Below, one piece after another: positions 54,886 through 64,000 of a DNA stretch of 64,000 nucleotides. Positions within the stretch are counted from its first letter, which is position 1; the number at the start of each line of letters is the position of its first letter. The position numbers were made by a program, and so were the translations under genes. The notes under the pieces are model-generated. The model was given only the letters and a program-made list of their open reading frames with translations. It had not been told where the DNA came from and made no database searches. The DNA is from Podospora pseudocomata (Eukaryota > Ascomycota > Sordariomycetes > Sordariales > Podosporaceae), in NCBI RefSeq assembly GCF_035222375.1, contig NW_026946363.1, positions 1,116,001 to 1,180,000 on the forward strand, in the 5' to 3' direction.

Positions 54886-57219
54886 GTTGAAGAGCCTCTC
54901 CTCCTCTATTAATCGATATATTGATGCTGGATCCCGACTGCGAAGTTGATGATGAATGAGCGACCTGCGGTGTCGTATTACAGGGAGTGAATGATAAACG
55001 AATGTGATCCAAACATCCCACTCGAAACCTGGCTGTGTACTATTCTGGAACGATATCTGAATCCATCACGGCGGCTCCAGAGACTTATATCTTCGAAATG
55101 GGAGTGCCCGTGGCGGTCTTTGCTCGGGAGCGTTCGGTGGTTCACCTGCACGAAGCTGCCATTCCCTGTGCCGATCATGGACGAACGCCATTCGCGATAC
55201 CAAACATCGCGGCCGTCGTCCCTTGAGCCGCACGGGTCTTGGATAGCATGAGGAAGATGTAACCAATGCGGGTGTCCAGATAACTGGGGCCTGGAACGTT
55301 GTCACGCATTCTTTCTGCCCTAGGGGTGGCAACAATGGAGCCATGAAACAGCATCAGGGATCCCCTCGCTCACAGCTCACGCAGGTCAGGGCCGAGCCGA
55401 TAGCGATTGTCAGGAGCGTAAATGACGGTGCCAAGGCACGTGGGATCATACATCGCTGTTCCTGGGATTGACGGGAAATAAGTGGGCGGAGGCTTGTGTT
55501 GATTGGCGGTGATCTTCGGCATCGCGCGGTCACCATAACCGCGAGGACATTCGCGCCCCATCATAAGATAAATACAGCTGTGAGGTCGGGCGCCGACGTT
55601 GACGTCCCGGCTGCCATCGGTTACAATAAGATGATGCCAGTGAAAAATTTTCCAGCCTGTTGAGATGGTCCTGGAGGTGCTGTCTCGTCACCGCCATTTG
55701 AGATAGTTCTGTAGAAATGTCATGTCAATCTCACAAGTAGTTCAGACGTCAAGGAGGATGGGATGGCAGATCCGATCCGCAATGGCATCTTTTCGTTCGA
55801 TATCGAAACTGTCTGAAGCATGCTCAACTCGAGTTTGTCCAATATCGTCCAGCAGTTCAAGATGTGAAACTATCGCCACGCCCGCTCTCTGGTCGGTCGG
55901 GATGTTCGGAAGGTGACACAAGCGGCTGTACTCGGAGCCACGAGGGGTGGAGAATGACTCGTGAGGTTTTCTGCATGGAAGTTGTGGGTCATGGCATATT
56001 TGGAAACAGCGCGAAGTTGCTAGTCTTTCAGAAAGCAAGAGAAAATAGCGGGCTGGAGGATGGATATCCGGATGTTGAGTGAGAGAGGTGCTCATTGTAG
56101 GGGGTCGGCCATTTCTTCTTGTGTTTGGGGGTGTGAAGGAAGATGGGGTGACGGGGTGTGAAATTCTTTGGTGCTCGCTTAAGAAAACAAGCTTTCCGAA
56201 AGCTTGGCTCTGCTCCCGTCCCGGCGACACAACCTTGCCCACGGCCACCGGCTCGACCCACTCTCATCCAAACTGCAAAACCTACGGAGACGGAGTAGTA
56301 AGTACAGTAAGAATTCTCAGTTCTCAACGAACTTGAGCTGTCATCAAATAATTGACTAGGTACCTCGAAATCAGGATGTCAGTGACAGTCCCTCATGGCC
56401 AGGTTTAAGAAGGGAATGAAGACCACATTTGGAATGTAGAACACTCTTGAGGGACTGAGACGCAAGATAAATCACCAGTTATCTATAAGCCATCTTGCCG
56501 AGAGATAGGATGAACCATATTGATCCAGCCCCTTTTTAAACACTGCAATTCCCCGACTCATAAGTCGTCGGAAGAACTATTTCCACTGCTTGTGATGGAT
56601 GCCAAGTACCCCTCCTGAGTTTTGCGGTCATGTCGTTAAAAGGTGATACCTGGAAATGTATTGATTTATTTGAGCTTAACATCTGCCACAGCTTATTCGT
56701 CTGTGCGACTGTGGCAGCAAGTTGATATTGAGAGATCAAAACTTTTGTCTTCCACTATCTGCAAGTTATTTGGGTCACTAAACCCTCAGGGACTGTAGTG
56801 GGAACACATTATACAAGCAAAGCCCAAGGCGACTGTGGTTGATGAACGATCGGTGACAAAAGCAAACGAGACTAGGCATGATGGGTACAAGCACATGAGG
56901 TTGCTGCGATTGATTTTGCAAACTCGTATGGACGTTTCAAACACGGTGAATTCGAATGAAAACAGCTGCCAATGCCCGCTCCATGTTGGCAAAAGTCTTA
57001 CGCAATGGGAAAAGATACGATCCGTCACACTTGGTGCATAGAAAAGGAATCTGGACCTATCTATTTGTCCTTCTAGTTTATTTTCTCGAAATAGCTGTTT
57101 ATAAGCTACTAAGCCCAGTTGTAATATCCTTCATCGAATACTAAAGGTATAAGAAGAAGCCAGAACGCTACCAATTATAAGACAATCTACTTGCAGTGTC
57201 AGCACGTGACAAGCGAATA
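54886..57219. other. 2.3 kb without a confident gene
   Basis: A minus-strand frame at 55742-56095 (MSTSLTQHPDIHP..., ending RICHPILLDV) is 117 codons long. It reads as somewhat coding-like (VSHLELLDDIGQTRVEHASD) but has no recognised domain. Otherwise there are AT-rich patches and no gene. Confidence 0.35.
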
Positions 57220-57293
57220 TCCTCTGTGGCGCAATTGGCTAGCGCGTCTGACTGTTAATCAGGAGGTTGGAAGTTCGAGCCTTCCCGGAGGAG
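57220..57293 (+). tRNA. tRNA-Asn (anticodon GTT)
   Basis: A 74-base cloverleaf. The acceptor stem is TCCTCTG with CGGAGGA (one G-U pair), the D-stem GCGC/GCGC encloses AATTGGCTA, and the anticodon arm TCTGA-CTGTTAA-TCAGG carries GTT (one wobble pair). The variable loop is AGGTT and the T-arm GGAAG-TTCGAGC-CTTCC. Discriminator base G, no intron. T-rich sequence follows (TTCTTTTTG), fitting pol III termination. Confidence 0.95.
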
Positions 57294-57755
57294 TTCTTTT
57301 TGTTCCTCCTCCTAACCTGCTGCAAGGTCCTTCTTAAAACCACTGTCAGTTTTTATGACCATCCATCAAAGTGGTCAGCCAGTGTGAAGAGCATTGTGGG
57401 ATGGCTCTGCTATTTTCATAAAAGTTTGTTCTCGGCCGAGACCTTGCATGGAGGGAGCTTGGGCCCACAGCTGCAGATAAGGTTGATGTGTGGTGGATCC
57501 GCACGTGACGATTGGCTGCAAATGCCAATGGCCTGTCGGGCTCTGGGTGCCGCTTCCAATCCAGATTACGGTATTTCCAAAGTTTCATTTCATCCTCCTT
57601 GCAACACCAGCTTTTTGCGCATCGGTTTCCCGATTTACCGCCGGTAAAGATCGATACGCAAACGCGGGCCACAGACCGTCCAGTTGTCCAAAAACAACCA
57701 CAGTCTCAAGTCTGGCCAGCAGCGCCTTCGATCCCCGGTTCACAACCTGGCTTTA
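57294..57755. other. Intergenic upstream of zinc-finger/DUF3237 gene
   Basis: No feature apart from the pol III terminator region at its start; presumably the promoter of the next gene. Confidence 0.5.
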
Positions 57756-59101
57756 ATGGGAAGACAGCCCGGCTGGAGCAGGCCGTACGACGGAGACATG
57801 CCCCGTCACATCGATCAAGATGTCCACAGCGCCTTTGTGGAATTTCGCAATGGCAGTAAGTTGGGTCACCTTACCGTCGTCACTGTATTGACAGTACCCG
57901 TACCCGTACCCACGCGCCACCGCCGCGTACACAACACATACATCACATACACCATGATACCTTACATGCTGCCCTCTGCTAACCTTGCCGTCATTACGCT
58001 CCACACGTAGGCGAACCCAAGTGCATGTCGGTGCAATGCCTCTACTGCAACCAGACCCGCGCCAAAAACACCACGCGCCAGAAGCAGCACCTGCTCCAAT
58101 GCGCCCCCTATCTCGCTGCCCACCCCGAGATAGCTCTCCAGGCCTCGGCCGCCGCAGACGAAGCCGCGGCTGCTGGCTCGTCGTCTGAACCACAACATGG
58201 CCACCCCGATGCCTCCCAATACCCGAACCCCAATCCCCCGCCGGGTGAGCATACCAACCTGGGTTTCATGCCAAACCCACGCATAAATGGCACCCCAAAC
58301 CAGATGCCCGGCCATGGAGGACGTGCTTCGATAGGCGCGCCGGATGGAACACCGGCCGCGAAGCGCCAAAAGACGAAAAACTCCAACCTTCCCGAGATAC
58401 CCCTCCGCGAAGTCCACGCTGCCTTTGCCGAGTTTAAAGCCAAGGACGATGACAAGTGCATGTCTGCGCGCTGTTTACACTGCAACCAGGTCCGGGCGAA
58501 GAACACCTCCAGGCAGCGGGAGCATCTGATGGTGTGTCCCGGCTACCAGAGCGTGCTGAAGGAGAAGATCCCCGCGAACAACCTCCGTCACCAATTTGAC
58601 GAGGATGATGTCGCCAGCTCACTGGCGCTGCCTACCCCATCCCTGACACTTGACTTTCGGATGAGTATCCGGGTCAAACCAAAGCTCAGCATCGGCACTG
58701 CCAACTTTGGCCGGGAAAGCTGGATTTCGTGCGTTGGCGGTCAGTGGGCTGGGAGGTTTGGTAAGGGCATCCTGCTGCCTGGCGGCCAGGACAAGCAGAC
58801 TACGGTCAAGGACATGGCTACGAGGATTGATGCGAGCTATCTTTTACAAACTAATGACGAACAACCTGCCTTGATTACATGCAAGGTCAAGGGCTGGTGG
58901 ACGGGGGATCGGGATGTCATGGAACGGCTGCAGGACCCGGTGGCGGCCGACAATGTGGCTGCTCACCGGTATTTGTTCCGTGTGGTCATCGAGCTGGAGA
59001 CGGGCGACGAGCGGTATGCAGATGTCAACACTGGGTTGTGGGTGGGGAGCGGGTGTAGGAGGGGTGCAGAGATTGTTTATGATGCCCACCGCGTCAGTTA
59101 G
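57756..59101 (+). CDS. Protein with two BED-like zinc-finger repeats fused to a DUF3237 domain
   Basis: Exons 57756-57855 and 58011-59101 (155-bp intron) close a 396-residue frame. Two homologous modules are present. Module 1 (about 20-70) reads VHSAFVEFRNG, then CMSVQCLYCNQTRAKNTTRQ and KQHLLQCAPY. Module 2 (about 160-210) reads VHAAFAEFKAKDDDK, then CMSARCLHCNQVRAKNTSRQ and REHLMVCPGY. The CxxC...HxxxxC spacing resembles BED-type zinc fingers, so DNA binding is plausible. A Pro/Asn/Gly-rich linker with AKRQKTK separates them. The C-terminal 150 residues match DUF3237 (LTLDFRMSIRVKP, DASYLLQTNDEQPALITCKV, YLFRVVIELETGDERYADVN, LWVGSGCRRGAEIVYDAHRV). There is no signal peptide. The ATG at 57756 was chosen as first in frame; a second at 57798 also fits. 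Function is unknown. Confidence 0.85.
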
Positions 59102-59308
59102 TTCTGGCTGCGGTTGTTTGAGGACACAAAAGCGCGTATCATTGCATCCTCCTTTGCTGGGAGATCTCTACGATTTTTCACTGTAGATTTATTCGAATTG
59201 TACTTCTTCACCAGTATGGGTAGTGGGATATAGGGGCATGGGGGCTGAAATGATACCAACTTTGTTTAAGAGCCTTCATTCCATCCTACATTTTGGTGGT
59301 GGTTATCG

Positions 59309-60422
59309 TCAGTAAAACACCAAGCACCTCACCTCCACGCTTTCTCTGTCTGCTGCGGTTATGTGCTCTGGATCTTCAACCGCACAGTGCGGCACTCTTC
59401 GAGCTGGACAGGTTAGATCACTGTCGAAACACTTGATGAGGATTACTTCTGTGGGTTGCTGGTGGTGTTTGTAGTACCACTTGTGACTGCTGGAAGGCTT
59501 GGGCTTCTTGACGGTCCAGGACTCGTTGCGTTTACCGGTCTTGAGGTAGATGATGGAGGCGGGGAGGAGGTCGGTGTCGGGGACTGAAGGGGCAGAGCAG
59601 AGGGCTAGGGGGTCTCTCAGGATGGGGGAGAGGGGACGCCAGATCTGGGGGTGGTTGTTAGGTAGGTTGAGTGGGTGTTTTCCGGGAGGGAAAGGGGGGT
59701 GGGTTACATTAATGATCTGCCATCGCTTCTGGCTGACTGCCGTAAAGTCAGTTTCGTTGGGGAACTGCTCCCTCAGCCTGAGGACCGCCCCGTCGTAGGA
59801 TTGGTCGACATGGGCTTTATGCAAGGGGCCTCGGCAGGCGGCGTTGTTCTCTTTGATGCTGTGCCAGTGGGAGGGACCGCGCCGAACCTTGTGGTCGAAG
59901 GCTAGAACGTTGGAGGCGTTCGTGCTTGGGTGGGGGTTTAGCAACATGGTCATTGGTGTGGGTAAGGATGCGTGACGGACAGGTCTCGGATGAGGCGCTC
60001 ACACTCCCTGTAGTAGTCGTGTGCTATCTGCTGTTCGTCGTGGAAGGCCGAAAAGGAGGTGGGTTTGGTGTGGTATTGGAAGCCGTGGGTGTCAAGGGTG
60101 AATGTCGATTCGTGACCGGTGATATCGGTGACTGTCACGGGAATGGCAATCATGGGGCGGGAGTTGTTGACTTGGGTACTGGAAAAGGGGGGTGTTGGTG
60201 AGTGAGACATGAGAGGGAGCGGTGACAGAAGGGGGGCATGAGATACCTTCCCACGTATACCGGTGTTGGGGGAGTGCCATCCTCTGGATCATCGTAGTGG
60301 TTGATCGTTGTGCGGATGTGGTGGCCCATGGTGGAATGTGATGATCCCTGTGTGAATCCCTCACCGGGGACCTGGATGACGGAGGCAGATCCGTCAGGGG
60401 TGAGGCTGCTGGTTGTCTGCAC
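59309..60422 (-). CDS. CmcJ / GA4-desaturase-like oxidoreductase
   Basis: Exons 60422-60247, 60178-59981 and 59924-59309 close a 329-residue frame. Family text: YYRECERLIRDLTNASNVLA then FDHKVRR, a central segment AHVDQSYDGAVLRLREQFPN (HxD pair), RWQIINVTHPPFP (family R/NxW motif) and PLALCSAPSVPDTDLLPASI. The end is HKWYYKHHQQPTEVILIKCF and HCAVEDPEHITAADRESVEV. This is the fungal group containing GA4 desaturase and AsaB/CmcJ-type hydroxylases/desaturases, thought to be Fe(II)/2-oxoglutarate dependent. In some fungi the family lies in secondary-metabolite clusters, but no other biosynthetic gene is visible here. Substrate unknown. Confidence 0.88.
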
Positions 60423-63400
60423 GTCTTCTCGGACTTACTCTGCATATGCCGGATGTTCACTTCACTCCACGAACTGCTTCGGTGATCAAAGATAAAGAAA
60501 GAGCAACTGGTCTGCTACGTTACCACTGTGGTTTAAACCGTCACAATTTAGCCAGTATTTGACCAGTTACCCCGCTTTCTTACCAGATGCTCGATCTGGA
60601 GTTCGGTCCCCCATCTCGCCAAAACCCTTGACAGCCATTACCACACTGTAAGCAAACCTTTTTATTCATGTATTATCATATTCAACCCGAAACTCGAACT
60701 TATCCAGCAAAGAGGTTGATTTAAGCTCTTTGAACCCTGGACGACGTTGCAGGCCTGTAGACCAATTCCTCGATGTTTGCCACTTTACCCCTTGTTTAGC
60801 CTCCATTCTGACCTCTCGGCTATGAGGCTCTAAGTGCAGCAAAAGAAAACATGAAAAAAAGATAGACCGCTTCTAGAACCTCTCAACCACAATCTTCGAC
60901 GCCCAGTGCTGTAAGACAAAAGGTCTCGCATCCGCGGAGCTGTCAAATATCAAACCTGTCAAGAAGTCGACCTGCATACCTTCTCTGCAGATCTTATATA
61001 TATTTTCTGAGACATACAGCAGCGAGGTCATAGGAAAGCACATCAAGGTGCAGCATGTTTAGCTTTTCAAACAGTCAGACCACTCCAAGCAACGGCTGTG
61101 GTCTTGATGAGCAACTCCGTCGTAAGCTAGAATGATAGTGAACTCGGGATCGCAGGTGCATGACAAGCATGTACACTCTTCGGCCACCAAGCTGTATGTC
61201 CTCGGAACGAGTCTGAAGTCAAGGCTCACGAGAGGTCGGCTTCGAGCCAATCTCGAAGCCCGCTGACAAATAACGACAGTCACCGCGGATGACTGGTGTG
61301 GTGTTCTTTCACAAGGTGAAGGTTTCGTCCAGCAACGGGCAGCATGCCAAAGGCAGAGATGCGGAATTCAGAAGTGGAATGAACCTCAGTGTAAGTAGGT
61401 AATGGAGCTTGGTGATGTGTCCCTGCAACTGCCGTGAACATCCTATTCATTCGTGGGGGTATGCTGGTTACCTGTCCCTCCTACACGCCTTCTTTCGATA
61501 CCTTTTGGGTGTAGTATTGTAGGTGGGCGGGCCGTGCCTCGGGGACATGACAAAACGAGACCGAGATTCTCGACCCCCAATACCTGACTGAGCTGGGGAC
61601 CTGGTGGCTCTGGGAAGATACGTGCTCAGTTCACTTGTGGGACGCTTCTTCCAAGGCATCAACATGTCGCTGTCCTTGCCTTTGTAAGCACATGTGAGCA
61701 GTCATAAAAAGTTGAGCAGTGAGGTTCCATCAGAGGTCCGGACTGCACTGCTGGAGACACCTCAGAGCGGCCCAGTATTTGTTGCGTGCTGGTGGCTTGC
61801 ATGGGATCCCTGGTGCTGCTGATCCCCAACGAATAAGAAATGGCTGGCCACCGTCATGCAGCAGCGTGCAATTCCGAGGCTCGCAACGGAGCAGCTGTGG
61901 GAATTCACCACGTAAGTGGAACTTCGCCGAAATCAACTAGCAATAGCGTAAATGGGCGGCCCGCGACGGGAGTGAGGAAAACCCAAGAAGCTGGCCGTGA
62001 ATGTGGATGTGGCCAAGCACCAAGTTGGATGAAGCAACCGGGAACGATACCGGGGGGGCTTCTCTGGGTCATCCCCCCCACAAAAGATGCCTGAACTATT
62101 GGCGGGATTTAATCCGGTACTATGCTAGCGGGTCCCTGGCCCCGCTGTTGGTCCATTTCACTTGTCCAGGGAGAGCTTTGACAGGTGAGAACGAGGAGGG
62201 CAGATAGGTATTGGCTCTGTCTTTCGTCGGTCTCCCTCTGAGCCTGTCACGATGCAGGCAATAAATGGTCTAGAGATAAACGAGCGAATGGTCTCCCTTG
62301 GGACACGAACGCTGCCTGTTAGCCGAGCCACGACAAATCGCGAGCGGCCCGAGGAGAGGGGGAAGAAAAGGTGAGTATGTGTGCTGGTGATGAGGTTATC
62401 GCGACGGCCGATAAGCCATATAACGACATGGGTCTAGGATTGTTACAAGGGCCTAGAGGGCATGCTCCGTCCTGCCCTGAGCCCTTCGAACATTGCGTCC
62501 CTGTGTCCCTTTGGTAGGTCGCTTCGGGGACTCGGAGCACTGCGCTGTCGATCGACCAAACTGTCAAACTAGGGTCCCAGACATCTCAATGTTTTTTGTC
62601 GCTCTGCCACGTTCGATGTGCATTCTGATACCTAATACTTGCATGCTTCTTTTGGCAAATGTCTCTTTTCTGTCACTGACACCTCTCTTGAGCCCGCCGT
62701 GGCCCACGAAGCTAAAAGCAGCCGTCCCCTAGAACTGACACCACGAGTCTGGCGTCAACACTCCAGTTAGGTATACATCACCAAGCTTCGCACCCCAGTC
62801 AACTGCGGAATACAAGGGCCCAGGATCGGCCACACTTGAGCAAGGTGGCGTCGGGGAACTGAGGCACTGCGCGCGATTGCGGATTCGGTACCCAAAAGCC
62901 AAGCAGCCTCACCACGTTCGGTCCTCTTCACAAGACTTCGCACCTCGGCAAGCGTATAACCCATCCAACCACTGTCCTGGGCCTGTGGCTGGAACAGTCC
63001 ATGAGCGTCGGCTCTACTGATTACTGCATATTGGCGTCCCCCTACAACACGTTGCGACCTCTCCGACCACATTATTTGGGAAATTGACACAGCTGCGTCA
63101 ATCTTGGCATGAAACCCAAGAGGGGAGGCAGAGAAACCGTGCCCAGTGACCCCCCGGGGTGTCTCAGAGACAGCTTACCAGGCAGAGTCACTGAAAGGGG
63201 AGTCTCGGGCGGGGGTAGCAACCAGTTCAGACACCAAGACACGGACGAGCTCACCGCGCAGCCTACAACACAGCGGGTCCCTGCCCGCTTCCCATTCGGT
63301 TACCCTCCGCATTATTAGCCCTGGCTCTCAGTTCGGGTAAGCCCAAGACGGTCTCCTCTACCAGGAAAGCCCTCTTATCTTCGAACGTACCCTCTGTTAC

Positions 63401-63492
63401 CTGGCTGACACCCAAACTAACATCATTTCAGTGCCTGTCGGTGCCTATCTTGAATCTATCATCTACCCACACAGCAGACCAACACAGTGAGA
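60423..63492. other. 3.1 kb without a recognised gene
   Basis: The longest gene-free stretch in the window. Short frames overlap on both strands; none shows a domain. AT-rich around 60640-60700. The last part probably includes the promoter and 5' leader of the gene starting at 63493. Confidence 0.45.
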
Positions 63493-64000
63493 ATGGAGCA
63501 AACTTCGGGGTGGATTCAGAATAATACAAACCAGGTGGGCAACGTCCCGAGTCCCTTTTCCTCTACCACCTTTCCCTTCACTCTTGATCCGTCCCTTTTG
63601 TTGTCCCTATTCCCCGTGTACCAAGCTTGAGAGCAGATACGCCTGTCCCTATCCTGACATCAGTTTCAGCTCCCTGGGGAACATTTCGGGCAAGGGCTGC
63701 CATCAGACCTCCAACATCGATCAGATACGGGCAGTCATGGATGGACATATGACGAGAACTCGAGCAACCATCTCGGCTACCATGACCCCAACCTTCACCA
63801 CGGCATCACTAATCCCACCGACCTCTCATCATATCAACAGCCCGTGGCAGATGCCAGAATTCCAAGTCCTACCTACTTGCACTTGGAAACTTCCTTTGAC
63901 CAGAGCTCCTCGACTCTAGAAGGCCAGTGGGTTTCGAACAGCCCAATAAGCCCGTCAGCACCTTACGGCGACATTGCCTGCACCCTCAGCTCAACCAACA
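63493..64000 (+). CDS. 5' part of an uncharacterised gene, cut by window end
   Basis: Exon 1 63493-63534 encodes MEQTSGWIQNNTNQ and ends at a GTGGGC donor. After an intron of about 130 bp the acceptor is CATCAG (63663), or TTTCAG six bases later. A clean frame then runs to the end of the window: FQLPGEHFGQGLPSDLQ..., with Gln, His, Ser and Asn-rich text (YLHLETSFDQSSSTLEG). Composition resembles the disordered N-terminus of a fungal regulatory protein; no domain is present in the visible part, so the function is open. Confidence 0.6.

Noticed and set aside
60423-63492. Possible biosynthetic partner genes near the CmcJ-like oxygenase
   Set aside because: No open frame in this stretch shows enzyme motifs.

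Overview
The window looks like a euchromatic stretch of a filamentous ascomycete genome. The evidence is many short introns of about 50 to 110 bp with GTAAGT/GTATGT-type donors, CTAAC-like branch sites and CAG/TAG acceptors, genes on both strands, and a gene repertoire typical of saprotrophic Sordariomycetes (CBM1-GH5 endoglucanase, class II-type peroxidase, PTH11-like receptor, FNT and MATE transporters). Sordariales (Chaetomiaceae or Podosporaceae-like) is my inference; nothing in the sequence proves the species. No intact transposon, viral element, rRNA gene or CRISPR array was seen.

Layout. 0-6.6 kb: end of a small glycine-rich gene, a proline-rich ORF with a homopolymer break, an APC amino-acid/GABA-type permease with six exons, and a decayed RRM-protein gene. 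8.2-20.8 kb: a block of secreted or degradative genes (aspartic protease with a hydrophobic tail, heme peroxidase, CBM1-GH5 endoglucanase, type-B carboxylesterase) interrupted by a 1019-residue protein-kinase-like gene with a huge proline-rich tail. 23.5-30 kb: three low-complexity or coiled-coil genes without recognised function. 29.5-33.3 kb: a gene-poor patch with an old duplicated segment, an AT-rich stretch and a decayed CorA-like gene. 33.3-37 kb: a GPI-type VWA protein and a MATE transporter. 39.7-43 kb: a degraded-looking relative of the 26.7 kb gene, a 53-bp tandem repeat and a DUF4360 secreted protein. 45-55 kb: an FNT formate/nitrite transporter, a PTH11-like/rhodopsin-domain receptor and a DHA1 MFS drug transporter, all on the minus strand. 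57.2-60.4 kb: tRNA-Asn(GTT), a gene combining two CxxC zinc-finger repeats with a DUF3237 domain, and a CmcJ/GA4-desaturase-like oxygenase. The window ends inside a gene that starts at 63493.

The genes do not form an operon or an obvious biosynthetic cluster. The clearest theme is extracellular degradation of plant biomass (endoglucanase, peroxidase, esterase, protease between 8 and 21 kb), alongside small-molecule transport (APC, MATE, FNT, MFS). The features most worth a second look are the two related genes at 26.7 and 40 kb that share a distinctive PG-x-TTSFPIP motif, the zinc-finger/DUF3237 fusion, the atypical kinase, and several old tandem duplications differing largely by transitions. 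All intron boundaries were placed by eye and checked for reading-frame closure; none is supported by transcript data.
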